Shown: positions 1 to 9,268, numbered from the stretch's first letter. The stretch: DNA of 64,000 nt from Acidovorax sp. (GCF_021287135.1 NZ_JAJTBB010000079.1:1-64000), one strand, 5' to 3'. The notes: a model not told the origin generated them from the sequence alone. Numbers and translations: made by a program.

Positions 1-2
1 CG

Positions 3-1469
3 GCGAAGGTGCCCTTGTCGGACCAGCGCAGCGCCAGCCCGAACCGCATCTCCGTGGTGCTGGCCGAGCAGGCCGGCGCGGCCCATGGCGACGGCCCCGA
101 CACGCGCACCGGCTACCGCGCCGAGCTGCTGGTGCTCGGCACGTGGCCGCCCGCGGCGGCTGCGGGCGGCGCGGTCTCGCCCGCGCTGGAAGCCGCGCTC
201 AAGGTCAACGCCGCGCAGGCCGCCGGCGGCGCGGGCACGGCCGGCGGGGCCTCCGCGCTCACGTTGTCGGCCGCGCTGCTCGGGGCCCTGCTGGGCGGGC
301 TGATCCTGAACCTGATGCCCTGCGTGTTTCCGGTGCTGGCCATCAAGGTCGTGGGCTTCACCCGGCACGCGCAGGACCGCCGCGCCCACCGCCTGAGCGG
401 CATGGCCTATACGGCCGGCGTGGTGCTGTCCTTCCTGCTGCTGGGCGCGCTCATGCTGGGCCTGCGCGCGGCGGGCGAGGCCATCGGCTGGGGGTTCCAG
501 CTGCAGTCGCCTGCGGTGGTGGCGTCGCTGGCCGCGCTGTTCACGCTGATCGGGCTGAACCTGGCGGGCGTGTTCGAGTTCGGGCGCTTCCTGCCATCCT
601 CCGTGGCCAGCCTGCAGGCCCGCCACCCGGTGGCCGACAGCTTCCTCACGGGCGTGCTGGCGGTGGCCGTGGCGTCGCCCTGCACCGCGCCGTTCATGGG
701 CGCGTCCGTGGGCCTGACGGCCACGCTGCCCGCCGCGCAGGCGCTGGCCGTGTTCGCCATGCTGGGCCTGGGGCTGGCGCTGCCCTACCTGGCAGCGAGC
801 CTGGTCCCCGCGGTGGCGCGCGCCCTGCCGCGCCCGGGCGCGTGGATGGACACCTTCCGCAAGTTCATGGCCTTCCCCATGTTTGCCACCGTGGTGTGGC
901 TGGTGTGGGTGCTGGGCCAGCAAAGCGGCATCGACGGCGCAGGGGCACTGCTGATCCTGCTGGTGGGCCTGGGCTGGCTGGCCTGGGCGCTGTCGCTGGC
1001 CGGCCGCGCACGGCTGTGGATGGGCAGTGTGGCCGTGGCGGCGCTGGCCCTGCTGGCCTGGGCCTTTGCACCCCACATCACCCGCGTCGCGGCGGAACCG
1101 GCGGCTGCAACCGCATCCACGGCGTCCGCCGCCGGCTGGCAACCCTGGAGCCCGGGCGCTGCCGAGCAGATCGTGGCCGGTGGGCGCCCGGTGTTCGTGG
1201 ACTTCACCGCCGCCTGGTGCGTGACCTGCCAGTACAACAAGAAAACCACGCTGGCGAACGCCGAGGTGCTGGCCGACCTGCAGGCCCGGAACGTTGCCCT
1301 GCTGCGCGCCGACTGGACGCGCCGCGACCCCGCGATCACCGCCGCGCTGGCCTCGCTGGGGCGCAACGGCGTGCCGGTGTACGTGTTCTACCGCCCCGGC
1401 AAGCCCCCGGTGGTGCTGACCGAGGTGCTGAGCGTGGACGAGGTGCGCAGCACCCTCGCCCAGCTGTAG
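3..1469 (+). CDS. dsbD: Thiol:disulfide interchange protein DsbD (5' end outside the window)
   Basis: Inner-membrane reductase that carries electrons from cytoplasmic thioredoxin to periplasmic disulfide isomerases or cytochrome-c maturation. The open frame runs off the left edge, so most of the N-terminal periplasmic domain is missing from view. About eight hydrophobic segments form the central domain, with its two redox cysteines in MPCVFP (codon at 321) and SPCTAPF (codon at 681). A C-terminal thioredoxin-like domain follows with a WCVTC active site near 1215-1229. Order and spacing match the DsbD family. It converges on the lipoprotein gene to its right. Confidence 0.9.
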   Translation, partial: AKVPLSDQRSASPNRISVVLAEQAGAAHGDGPDTRTGYRAELLVLGTWPPAAAAGGAVSPALEAALKVNAAQAAGGAGTAGGASALTLSAALLGALLGGLILNLMPCVFPVLAIKVVGFTRHAQDRRAHRLSGMAYTAGVVLSFLLLGALMLGLRAAGEAIGWGFQLQSPAVVASLAALFTLIGLNLAGVFEFGRFLPSSVASLQARHPVADSFLTGVLAVAVASPCTAPFMGASVGLTATLPAAQALAVFAMLGLGLALPYLAASLVPAVARALPRPGAWMDTFRKFMAFPMFATVVWLVWVLGQQSGIDGAGALLILLVGLGWLAWALSLAGRARLWMGSVAVAALALLAWAFAPHITRVAAEPAAATASTASAAGWQPWSPGAAEQIVAGGRPVFVDFTAAWCVTCQYNKKTTLANAEVLADLQARNVALLRADWTRRDPAITAALASLGRNGVPVYVFYRPGKPPVVLTEVLSVDEVRSTLAQL

Positions 1470-1480
1470 GAACCTGTTCT

Positions 1481-1494
1481 CAGAACGTGTTCTG
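1481..1494. other. Inverted repeat between convergent genes
   Basis: CAGAAC-GT-GTTCTG, perfect 6-bp arms, lies in the 36-bp gap between the convergent dsbD and lysozyme-inhibitor-like genes. There is no T-run on either side, so it is at best a weak bidirectional terminator. The function is not established. Confidence 0.35.
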
Positions 1495-1505
1495 AAGCGC
1501 CGACC

Positions 1506-1856
1506 TCAACGCGCCACGCAGTTCACGCGCAGGGCGCGCGGCGCCTGGAAGAACATCGTGTTGCCCTTGCCGCGGATGTAGGTGCCGCCGTCGCCATAGC
1601 CGAAGCCCGAGGCCACGCGCTCGGGCTGCAGCGCCACGGTGCGGCCATTCATTTCCAGCAGGGCCGGGCCCTCGGGGGTGGCCGGCCAATGCACCACCAG
1701 CATGGGGCCGCGGTCGCAGGCGTAGGTGGTCACGCGCTGCACCTGGGGCGCATCGGGCGCGCGGGGCGGGGTGCAGGCGCTGAGCACGGCCGCCGACAGG
1801 GCGGCGGCGGCCAGGGCCGGCAGGCGGCGGGCCAGGAAAGGGGTGTTCTTCTGCAT
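1506..1856 (-). CDS. MliC/PliC-like lysozyme-inhibitor lipoprotein
   Basis: A 116-residue predicted lipoprotein. The ATG at 1856 is preceded by a strong GAGGAG ribosome site, and the N-terminus MQKNTPFLARR is followed by a hydrophobic stretch and the lipobox LSAC. The mature part has the MliC pattern: a YxC near the start, a short beta-rich body with MNGRTVAL and VASGFGYGDGG, and a final NC pair that could close a disulfide. Known MliC proteins sit in the outer membrane or periplasm and block C-type lysozyme. The assignment rests on pattern recognition only. The frame stays open upstream of the ATG, but that part is not protein-like. Confidence 0.7.
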   Translation of the reverse strand: MQKNTPFLARRLPALAAAALSAAVLSACTPPRAPDAPQVQRVTTYACDRGPMLVVHWPATPEGPALLEMNGRTVALQPERVASGFGYGDGGTYIRGKGNTMFFQAPRALRVNCVAR

Positions 1857-2061
1857 GGGATCTCCTCGAATCGGGGGTGGGCGCGGCCGTGGCGGCCGGT
1901 GGCGGCACGCTGCGGGTCCCTCGGCACGGCCCGCGCCGTGGCCGGTATTCTGACGCACGCACACCGCCTTTGCGGCGGCGGCATCCTGGTGTCTGCGGGG
2001 AACAACGCTCTGTTCTCGCTGCGCCGGCCGCCCGGCGCGCCATGCTGCCGGCACCGGAAAT

Positions 2062-2110
2062 GCTATCAAAAAAGTAGCTTCTTGCGCTTGATACACAAGC
2101 GCCAGAGGCC
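2062..2110 (+). repeat. Dispersed palindromic repeat, copy R1
   Basis: First of six copies of an element starting GCTAT, with an A/T spacer closing on TAGC, then GCGCTTG-ATACA-CAAGCGC (perfect 7-bp arms), and ending AGAGGCC. It lies in the 286-bp gap between the lipoprotein gene and the IclR gene, where I see no other gene. Confidence 0.85.
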
Positions 2111-2142
2111 TTTTTGATGCAAATTTCCGCAGGGCCCGCCGG

Positions 2143-2967
2143 TCAAGCGGCTGCCGCCGGCGCCCCCAGGCGCCGCGACAGGTGGCCGGCAGCGTCGCGC
2201 AGCTGCTGCGCGGCGGGGCTGCGCGGGCCGGCCTGCAGCGTGGCGCTGGGGCCGATCACGGCCAGGCACAGCACCAGCTGCCCGAACCCGTCGAACACCG
2301 GCGTGGCCAGCGCGCTGATGCCGGGCAGCAGCTGGTCCGTCACCTGCGCCACCTGGTGGGTGCGCACGGTCTCCAGCTCGGCGGCGAACGCGGGTTCGTC
2401 CAGCGCGCCCGCGAAGCCTTCGGCCGCCAGCGCGGCAGCGGCGCGCTCGCGCGGGCCGAACGCCGCGAACACCTTGCCCGTGGCCGTGTGCCGCACCGAG
2501 GCCGTGGTGCCATGGCGCATGGCCACGTACACGGCCGTGGGGCCTTCCTCCACCCGGATGATGGTGGGGCCGTTGTCGCCCCAGACCGAGGCCGACACGG
2601 TGTAGCCGATGCGCTGCGCCAGCGCGGGCAGCTCGGCAATCGCCAGGCGCACCGGGTCCACCTGCTGCAGGCTGATCAGCCCCAGCTGCATGGCGAGAGG
2701 CCCCAGGCCGTAGTGGGCGCTCACGGCGTCCTGCTCGATCAGGCCCAGCTTGCCAAAGCTGACCAGGTAGGGGTGCGCCTTGGCGGCCGTCATGCCCGCG
2801 GCGCCGGCCAGGTCCTTGAGCGCCATGCGCCGGCCCGTGCGGGCCAGCACCTTCAGCAGCTGTCCGCCCACCTCCACGCTCTGGATGCCGCGCGGGCTGC
2901 GGGGGGCGTCTTCGTCGTCGGCGGAGGGCAGGTCAGGTGGCGTTGCGGTCATGCGCCGATTGTCCAT
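2143..2967 (-). CDS. IclR-family transcriptional regulator
   Basis: A 274-residue regulator with an N-terminal winged helix-turn-helix (about residues 27-90, GIQSVEVGGQLLKVL and the following helices) and a C-terminal effector-binding domain ending in the family's typical LxxxxGxxxxxP-like segment (LLPGISALATPVFD). It is divergent from the metallo-beta-lactamase-fold gene and its three followers, so it probably controls that unit in response to the substrate or an intermediate. The start could instead be the ATG at 2952; neither has a clear ribosome site. Confidence 0.88.
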   Translation of the reverse strand: MDNRRMTATPPDLPSADDEDAPRSPRGIQSVEVGGQLLKVLARTGRRMALKDLAGAAGMTAAKAHPYLVSFGKLGLIEQDAVSAHYGLGPLAMQLGLISLQQVDPVRLAIAELPALAQRIGYTVSASVWGDNGPTIIRVEEGPTAVYVAMRHGTTASVRHTATGKVFAAFGPRERAAAALAAEGFAGALDEPAFAAELETVRTHQVAQVTDQLLPGISALATPVFDGFGQLVLCLAVIGPSATLQAGPRSPAAQQLRDAAGHLSRRLGAPAAAA

Positions 2968-3055
2968 GCGCGGAGGCGCGCCCGCGGGCTTCGGGTTTTC
3001 ACTTAAACAAATGCATTAGACATGGATGAATTTCTTGCCTAACATCAAAGCATTC

Positions 3056-3069
3056 CGTTTAGATAAACG
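3056..3069. promoter_or_regulatory. Candidate IclR operator in a divergent promoter
   Basis: CGTTTA-GA-TAAACG is a perfect inverted repeat 25 bp before the plus-strand gene, in the AT-rich 127-bp space between the IclR gene and its likely target. A wider pair, GATGAATT at 3025 and AATTCATC at 3070, brackets it. Its role as an operator is inferred from position and symmetry. Confidence 0.5.
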
Positions 3070-3094
3070 AATTCATCATTAACAAACACTGCCC

Positions 3095-4054
3095 ATGAGC
3101 ACCGTCAAAACCTTTGCCTCCGCCGCCGACCTCGAAGTGAAGAAGGTGAGCTTCGACAAGCTCTCCGACCACGCCTATGCCTACACGGCCGAGGGCGACC
3201 CCAACACCGGCATCATCATTGGCGACAACGCCGTGATGGTCATCGACACCCAGGCCACGCCCGTCATGGCGCAGGACGTGATCCGCCGCATCCGCGAAGT
3301 GACGGACAAGCCCATCCAATACGTGCTGCTGAGCCACTACCACGCGGTGCGCGTGCTGGGCGCCAGCGCCTACGGGGCCGAGCACATCATCGCCAGCGAG
3401 GACACGCGCGACCTGATCGTCGAGCGCGGGCAGTTCGACAAGGACAGCGAGATCGGCCGCTTCCCGCGCCTGTTCCAGAACGTGGAGAGCGTGCCGGACG
3501 GCCTGACCTGGCCCACGATGACCTTCAACCAGAAGATGACGCTGTGGCTGGGCAGCGTGGAAGTGCAGATCCTGCAGCTGGGCCGGGGCCACACCAAGGG
3601 CGACACGGTGGCTTGGCTGCCGCAGGAAAAGATCCTCTTCAGCGGCGACCTGGTGGAGTTCGACGCCACGCCGTATGCGGGCGACGCGTACTTCCAGGAC
3701 TGGCCGCAGACCCTGGACAACATCGCGGCCCTGAAGCCCGAAAAGCTCGTGCCCGGCCGCGGCGCCGCGCTGCAGACGCCTGAGCAGGTGCAGGCCGGCC
3801 TGGCGGGCACACGTGCCTTCATCAGCGACCTGTATGCGAGCGTGAAGGAAGGCGCCGCGAAGGGCGAAGACCTGCGCAAGGTGTACGAAGCCACGTTTGC
3901 CAAGTTGCAGCCCAAGTACGGGCACTGGGTGATCTTCAACCACTGCATGCCGTTTGACGTGACCCGCGCGTACGACGAGGCCACCACGTTCCCGGACCCG
4001 CGCATCTGGACGGCCGAGCGCGACGTTGCCATGTGGAAAGCGCTGGAAGGCTAG
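3095..4054 (+). CDS. Metallo-beta-lactamase-fold hydrolase with an altered metal motif
   Basis: A 319-residue protein of the MBL fold, first gene of an IclR-linked catabolic unit. The normal HxHxDH motif reads H81-Y-H83-A-V85-R86, so both residues expected to hold the second metal are replaced. H166 (in GHTKGD) and D185 (in FSGDLVE) remain, as does a late histidine in FNHCMPF. Metal site 1 could therefore be intact and site 2 lost. By context it may hydrolyse an ester, lactone or thioester made by the flavin hydroxylase downstream. The substrate is not known. Confidence 0.8.
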   Translation: MSTVKTFASAADLEVKKVSFDKLSDHAYAYTAEGDPNTGIIIGDNAVMVIDTQATPVMAQDVIRRIREVTDKPIQYVLLSHYHAVRVLGASAYGAEHIIASEDTRDLIVERGQFDKDSEIGRFPRLFQNVESVPDGLTWPTMTFNQKMTLWLGSVEVQILQLGRGHTKGDTVAWLPQEKILFSGDLVEFDATPYAGDAYFQDWPQTLDNIAALKPEKLVPGRGAALQTPEQVQAGLAGTRAFISDLYASVKEGAAKGEDLRKVYEATFAKLQPKYGHWVIFNHCMPFDVTRAYDEATTFPDPRIWTAERDVAMWKALEG

Positions 4055-4067
4055 GCAGAGAACAACC

Positions 4068-4180
4068 CCCTGAGGCGCTGCGCGCCTTCCCCCTTCTCTC
4101 GAACCGCTGCGCGATTCGGAAAGGGGGACGACGCCCTCGCTGCGGGGCGGCCCTTGCTTGGCGTCCCTCGCTCGGGGCGC
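4068..4180 (+). repeat. Long intergenic repeat, copy 1
   Basis: About 110 bp of GC-rich sequence between the MBL and hydroxylase genes, including GCCCTCGCTGCGGGGC and CCCTTGCTTGGCGTCCCTC. A second copy lies inverted at 38478-38581 with near-identical blocks. It has hairpin-forming potential (for example CCCCCTT with AAGGGGG) and no reading frame. It puts 187 bp between two genes that otherwise look co-transcribed. Confidence 0.75.
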
Positions 4181-4241
4181 GTCAGTTGCAACGGTCAGCT
4201 CTCGACAACAGGCAATCGATCAAACACGAAGGTCGTAGAAC

Positions 4242-5894
4242 ATGAACCCCAGAGACATTCCCGCCGAAGCCTTCCACGCCAGTGGCGCCGAGGTGCAGGC
4301 CATCGACTTCGGCTATGTGCGCTCGCCCGACCAGGACCGCGCCACGCCTGCGCAGCATCCCATCGTGGTCATCGGCGCGGGCCCCGTGGGCCTGTCGCTC
4401 GCCATCGACCTGGCGCAGCGCGGCCAGCCTGTGGTGGTGCTGGACAACGACCACAAGCTCTCCATCGGCTCGCGCGCCATCTGTTTTGCCAAGCGCACCC
4501 TCGAAATCTGGGACCGCCTGGGCGTGGGCCAGCCCATGGTGGACAAGGGCGTGTCGTGGAAGCTGGGCAAGGTGTTCCTGAAGGACGAACAGGTCTACGA
4601 ATTCAACCTGCTGCCCGAGGAGGGCCACGAGCGCCCGGCCTTCATCAACCTGCAGCAGTACTACGCCGAGGCCTACCTGGTGGAGCGTGCGCTGCAGCTG
4701 CCCGGCATCGACATCCGCTGGCACAACAAGGTGACCGCCGTGCACAGCCGCACGGACGGCGCGCTGCTCACCATCGACACGCCCGACGGCACCTACCAGA
4801 TCGACGCGCAGTGGCTGGTGGCCTGCGACGGCGCGCGCTCGCCCACGCGGCAGATGCTGGGGCTGGAGAGCAAGGGCCGCATCTTCCAGGACCGCTTTCT
4901 CATTGCCGATGTGAAGCTGGCGGATGAGGCCAACTTCCCCACCGAGCGCTGGTTCTGGTTTGACCCGCCCTTCCACCCCGGCCAGAGCGTGCTGCTGCAC
5001 CGCCAGCCCGACAACGTGTGGCGCATCGACTTCCAGCTGGGCTGGGACGCCGACCCCGAGGAAGAAAAGAAGCCCGAGAACATCCTTCCGCGCGTGAAGG
5101 CGCTGCTGGGTGCGAATGCGCAGTTTGAATTGGACTGGGCCAGCGTCTACACCTTCGCCTGCCTGCGCATGGACCAGTTCGTGCACGGCCGCGTCATCTT
5201 TGCGGGCGACAGCGCCCACGGCGTCTCACCCTTTGGCGCCCGCGGCGCCAACAGCGGCGTGCAGGACGCCGAGAACCTGGCCTGGAAGCTAGACTGGGTG
5301 CTCAAGGGCCGCGCCGGCCCCGACCTGGTGGCTACCTATGGCCCCGAGCGCGAATACGCGGCCGACGAGAACCTGTGCAACTCCACCCGCGCCACCGACT
5401 TCATCACGCCCAAGAGCGAGGTGAGCCGCCTGTTCCGCGACGCCGCCCTGCACCTGGCGCGCGAGCACGCGTTTGCGCGGCGCATCGTCAACAGCGGGCG
5501 CCTGTCGGTGCCGGCCACGCTGCACGCTTCGCCGCTGAACACGCCGGACAGCGATGCGTTCGCGGGCACGCAAATGCCCGGCGCCGTGCTGCTGGACGCG
5601 CCGTTGACCCGGCAAGGCCGGCCCACCTGGCTGCTGCGCGAGCTGGGGCCGGACTTCACGCTGCTGGCCTTTGGCCCGGCCCCCGCCTGGGCGCACGGCC
5701 TGCCCCACGTGAAGCTGCTGCAGATCGGCGTCGACGTGGCCGACCCCGAGGCACTGGCGGCCCAGCGGCTGGACGCACAGCCGCACACCCTGTACCTGGT
5801 GCGGCCCGACCAGCACGTGTGCGCACGCTGGCGCACCCCCACCGAGGCCGCCGTGCGCAGCGCGCTGGCCCGGGCCACCGCCACAGCCCTCTGA
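4242..5894 (+). CDS. FAD-dependent aromatic hydroxylase
   Basis: A 550-residue flavoprotein monooxygenase of the p-hydroxybenzoate/phenol hydroxylase superfamily. The FAD fingerprint is GAGPVGLSLA (about residue 45), the DG motif is ACDGARSPTR, and the second FAD motif is FAGDSAHGVSPFGARG. The last ~150 residues form the thioredoxin-like C-terminal extension seen in the larger members. The enzyme would use NAD(P)H and O2 to hydroxylate a phenolic ring. It lies between the MBL gene and a DUF2783 gene, with a Bug receptor following, so I read it as the key step of the IclR-controlled unit. The substrate cannot be told from sequence. Confidence 0.88.
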   Translation: MNPRDIPAEAFHASGAEVQAIDFGYVRSPDQDRATPAQHPIVVIGAGPVGLSLAIDLAQRGQPVVVLDNDHKLSIGSRAICFAKRTLEIWDRLGVGQPMVDKGVSWKLGKVFLKDEQVYEFNLLPEEGHERPAFINLQQYYAEAYLVERALQLPGIDIRWHNKVTAVHSRTDGALLTIDTPDGTYQIDAQWLVACDGARSPTRQMLGLESKGRIFQDRFLIADVKLADEANFPTERWFWFDPPFHPGQSVLLHRQPDNVWRIDFQLGWDADPEEEKKPENILPRVKALLGANAQFELDWASVYTFACLRMDQFVHGRVIFAGDSAHGVSPFGARGANSGVQDAENLAWKLDWVLKGRAGPDLVATYGPEREYAADENLCNSTRATDFITPKSEVSRLFRDAALHLAREHAFARRIVNSGRLSVPATLHASPLNTPDSDAFAGTQMPGAVLLDAPLTRQGRPTWLLRELGPDFTLLAFGPAPAWAHGLPHVKLLQIGVDVADPEALAAQRLDAQPHTLYLVRPDQHVCARWRTPTEAAVRSALARATATAL

Positions 5895-5908
5895 CCAGGA
5901 ACACGCCC

Positions 5909-6166
5909 ATGCTGAACACCCAACCGAACCTGCAGGCCTGCGACGACTTTTATGAAGCGCTGATCGCGGCGCACCAGGGCCTGTCCACGCCCGAAAGCCA
6001 CGCCATGAACGCGCGGCTGGTACTGCTGCTGGCCAACCACATCGGCGAGCAGGCCACGCTGCAGCACGCGCTGCAACTGGCGCGCGGCGCAGCCGTGCCA
6101 GTGGCAGACCGGCGCACCCACCAGGCCATCACGCCGGTGGTGCCCAGCCACGCCGTAGCGGCCTGA
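5909..6166 (+). CDS. DUF2783 family small protein
   Basis: An 85-residue protein that starts 14 bp after the hydroxylase. The core DDFYEALIAAHQGLS followed by MNARLVLLLANHIG matches the DUF2783 family, whose members are usually found beside flavin aromatic hydroxylases. It has no signal peptide or membrane segment and is probably two or three helices. The function is unknown; a chaperone or accessory role for the hydroxylase is a guess from neighbourhood alone. Confidence 0.75.
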   Translation: MLNTQPNLQACDDFYEALIAAHQGLSTPESHAMNARLVLLLANHIGEQATLQHALQLARGAAVPVADRRTHQAITPVVPSHAVAA

Positions 6167-6262
6167 TCACCGCCTTTTTTCCACCCCAGGCTTCAGCGCC
6201 GCGCAGACGGTGCGGGGCCCGGCTTTGCCCACGCTTTTTTTAACAACACCGGAGACACCACC

Positions 6263-7231
6263 ATGCAGCGCAAACACTTTCTGGCCACCCTCGCGGGCCT
6301 GGCCCTCGCCACCGCCGTTCCGCTGGCACACGCCCAGGATTCCAAGCCCCTCGAATGGGTGGTGGGCTACGCCGCCGGCGGCGGCTCGGACGTGGTGGCG
6401 CGCACGATTGCGGAGTCGATGTCCGCCTCGCTGGGCCGGCCCATCATCATCAACAACAAGCCCGGCGCGGGCACCAACATCGCCGCCGAGTACAGCGCGC
6501 GCAACAAGGACTACGGCAACCTGATGTTCTCGGCCGACTTCGCCACGCTGGCGGCCAACCCCACGCTGTTCAGCAAGCTCAGCTACAACGCCGAGAAGGA
6601 CTTCCAGCCCGTGGGCCTGCTGGTGCGCTTTCCGATGTTTCTGGTGGTGTCCCACAGCGTACCGGCCAAGAACCTCAAGGAATTCATGGCCTGGGCCAAG
6701 GGCCAGCCCGACGGCGTGAACTGGGCCTCCGCCGGCCCGGGCAGCCCGCACCACCTGGTGGGCGAACTCTTCCGCGAGCAAAGCGGGCTCAAGCTGACGC
6801 ACGTGCCCTACCGCGGCGCGGCCCCGGCCATCCAGGACGTGATCGGCGGCCAGGTGCCCGCCATGTGGATCGACAGTGCCACCGTGTACCCCTTCCTTGC
6901 GGGCAACAAGGTGCGCGCCATCGGCGTGGCCAGCCCGCAGCGGGTGGCCACCATGCCGGATGTGCCCACGATTTCCGAACAGGGCCTGCAAGGGTTTGAA
7001 GGCTTTGCGTGGCAGGGCCTGGTGGTGCCCACGGGTGCGCCGGCCGATGTGGTGGCGAACTTCAGCAAGGCGCTGCAGACCGCGCTGGCCGACACGCGCA
7101 CCAAGGCCCGCCTGCAGGCCCTGGGCGTGGAGCCCATGCCCGGCACCTCCGCCCAGATGGGCAGCTTTGCCCGCGCCGAGCGCGAAAAGTGGGGCCGCGT
7201 CATCACCAAGGTGGGCGTGAAGCTGGACTGA
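6263..7231 (+). CDS. Bug/TctC-family solute-binding protein (receptor 1)
   Basis: A 322-residue periplasmic receptor of the tripartite tricarboxylate transporter family. It has a signal peptide ending AHAQ, then the family's WVVGYAAGGGSDVVAR and IIINNKPGAGTNIAA blocks and the conserved VPYRGAAPAIQD. A CGGAGA ribosome site precedes the ATG. No TctA/TctB subunits are nearby, as is usual for this expanded family in Burkholderiales. It probably captures the carboxylated substrate of the upstream hydroxylase unit. Confidence 0.92.
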   Translation: MQRKHFLATLAGLALATAVPLAHAQDSKPLEWVVGYAAGGGSDVVARTIAESMSASLGRPIIINNKPGAGTNIAAEYSARNKDYGNLMFSADFATLAANPTLFSKLSYNAEKDFQPVGLLVRFPMFLVVSHSVPAKNLKEFMAWAKGQPDGVNWASAGPGSPHHLVGELFREQSGLKLTHVPYRGAAPAIQDVIGGQVPAMWIDSATVYPFLAGNKVRAIGVASPQRVATMPDVPTISEQGLQGFEGFAWQGLVVPTGAPADVVANFSKALQTALADTRTKARLQALGVEPMPGTSAQMGSFARAEREKWGRVITKVGVKLD

Positions 7232-7251
7232 AGCGGGCGCGCACGCGCCGG

Positions 7252-8235
7252 TCAACGTTTGTCCGGAAGCGGTGGTGTCGATGGGGACGCCCCCGCGCCC
7301 GAGCTGCGCAGCGACAGGAAGATGGACCCGGCGATCAGCGTGGCTGTGACCAGCAACGCGTAGCCGATCGGAATCTTGTAGAAGTCGATGAGCAGCATCT
7401 TGCCGCCGATGAACACCAGCACCAGCGCCAGGCCATAGGCCAGCAGGTGAAAACGGTTGGCCAGGTCGGCCAGCAGGAAGTACAGCGCCCGCAGTCCCAG
7501 GATGGCAAAGATGTTGGCCGTAAGCACGATGAACGGGTCGCTGGTGATGGCAAAGATCGCCGGGATGCTGTCCACCGCAAAGATGATGTCCGTGGTGCCG
7601 ATGAGTACCAGCACCACGAACAGGGGCGTGAAGTGCTTGGCACCATTGACCATGGTCGAGAGCTTCTCGCCATCGAAGCGGTCGGTGATGCGGATGCGCT
7701 GCTTCAGGAACTTGAGCACCGGGTTGGTGGCAATGTCCGGCTCCTGCCCCGCGGCGAACCACATCTTGATGCCGGTGACCACCAGGAAGGCGCCGAACAC
7801 GTACAGCAGCCAATGGAAGGTGGCCAGCAGCCAGGCGCCCGCCAGGATCAGCAGCGTGCGCAGCACGATGGCACCGATGATGCCGATGATGAGCGCGCGC
7901 TTCTGGTATTGCGGCGGCACGGCAAAGTAGCTGAAGAGCATCAGGAACACGAAGATGTTGTCCACCGACAGGCTCTTTTCCACCAGGTAGCCGGTGATGA
8001 ACTGCATGGACACCGTGTTGGCCACCTCGCGGCCCTGGCTGCCGTCCAGGTACCACCACAGGATGGCCACGAACACGAAGGCCAGCGAAAACCACAGCAG
8101 ACTCCAGCGCACGGCCTCTTTCATGGTGACCTTGTGGGCGCCCTGGCGCTCCATCACCAGCAGGTCGATGGCAATGGCCACGACCACAAAGACGGCGAAT
8201 CCCGTCCACATCCACCAGGTGCCTATGGTTTCCAT
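7252..8235 (-). CDS. TerC/Alx-family integral membrane protein
   Basis: A 327-residue inner-membrane protein with about eight to nine hydrophobic segments and the conserved acidic membrane motifs SLSVDNIFVF and FAVDSIPAIF that define TerC/Alx. Members are linked to manganese export or metal homeostasis and tellurite resistance. The ATG at 8235 is favoured because GGAGG lies 8 bp upstream. It is divergent from an NhaR-like regulator. Confidence 0.9.
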   Translation of the reverse strand: METIGTWWMWTGFAVFVVVAIAIDLLVMERQGAHKVTMKEAVRWSLLWFSLAFVFVAILWWYLDGSQGREVANTVSMQFITGYLVEKSLSVDNIFVFLMLFSYFAVPPQYQKRALIIGIIGAIVLRTLLILAGAWLLATFHWLLYVFGAFLVVTGIKMWFAAGQEPDIATNPVLKFLKQRIRITDRFDGEKLSTMVNGAKHFTPLFVVLVLIGTTDIIFAVDSIPAIFAITSDPFIVLTANIFAILGLRALYFLLADLANRFHLLAYGLALVLVFIGGKMLLIDFYKIPIGYALLVTATLIAGSIFLSLRSSGAGASPSTPPLPDKR

Positions 8236-8362
8236 CGTGCAGCGCCTCCACAGCAAGTCATTCAACGAAGGCCCGACTGTAGAAGTGCGTCAAGTTCCTT
8301 AAAACCTGCAATATCGGTACGATGACTTCGGTTTTTACGAACCTTTAACCCAGCATCGCACC

Positions 8363-9268
8363 ATGAGCCAAAGCTTCAACTACCGGCATCTGTTCTATTT
8401 CTGGGTGGTGGCCAAGGAAGGCGGCATCGCCCGGGCCGCCGAACGCCTGGACATGGCGGTGCAGACCATCAGCGCCCAGGTGCGAGAGCTGGAGAAGTCG
8501 CTGGGCGTTGCCCTGCTGCGCAACGAGGGGCGCAGCCTGGTGCTCACGGACGCGGGCGTGGCCGCGCTGCACGAGGCGGACCACATCTTTGCGCTGGGCG
8601 AGCAATTGCCGCACCGCGTGCGCGAGGCTGCCAGCGGCCAGACGGTGCGGCTGAACCTGGGCATCTCGGACGGCATCGCCAAGCTGGCGGTGCACCGCCT
8701 GCTGACCCCGGTGCTGGACGAGCCGCACCTGCGGCTGCTATGCCATGAAGGAGAGTTTCAGCCGCTGCTGGCCGAATTGGCGCTGCACAAGCTGGACGCC
8801 GTGCTGGCCGACAGCCCCGCGCCGCCGAACCCGGCGCTCAAGACCACCAGCCAGCTGCTGGGCACCAGCCCCGTGGCCTGGTACGCGCCGCCGGAGTGGG
8901 CCGAGGCGGCGGCGCACGCATTTCCGCGCAGCCTGGCAGTGGTGCCGGTGCTGCTGCCCACCGGGCATGCGGCCATGCGTGCGCGCATCGACCACTGGCT
9001 GGAACGCGAGCGCATCCGCCCGCGGGTTGCGGGCGAATTTGAAGACAGCGCGCTGCTGAGCACCTTTGCGGCCACCGGCATGGGCGTCATGCCCGCGCCG
9101 GTGTCCCTGGGCGGGCACCTGGGCCGCACGCACGGCCTGGTTCAGGTGGGTACCAGCCCTGACGTGCAGGAGCAGTTCCACCTGATCTACAACGCCCGCA
9201 AGGTGATGCACCCGCTGCTCACCCGGCTGCTGGCCGCAGGCCAGGGCGGGACGCTACTGAATCAGTAG
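8363..9268 (+). CDS. LysR-family regulator, NhaR-like
   Basis: A 301-residue LysR-type regulator. The opening FNYRHLFYFWVVAKEGG with an N-terminal helix-turn-helix (residues 5-65) is typical of the NhaR branch, whose E. coli member activates the Na+/H+ antiporter gene. The rest is a periplasmic-binding-protein-like effector domain. It is divergent from terC across 127 bp, which suggests control of terC and a role in ion or pH response. That link is inferred. Confidence 0.85.
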   Translation: MSQSFNYRHLFYFWVVAKEGGIARAAERLDMAVQTISAQVRELEKSLGVALLRNEGRSLVLTDAGVAALHEADHIFALGEQLPHRVREAASGQTVRLNLGISDGIAKLAVHRLLTPVLDEPHLRLLCHEGEFQPLLAELALHKLDAVLADSPAPPNPALKTTSQLLGTSPVAWYAPPEWAEAAAHAFPRSLAVVPVLLPTGHAAMRARIDHWLERERIRPRVAGEFEDSALLSTFAATGMGVMPAPVSLGGHLGRTHGLVQVGTSPDVQEQFHLIYNARKVMHPLLTRLLAAGQGGTLLNQ

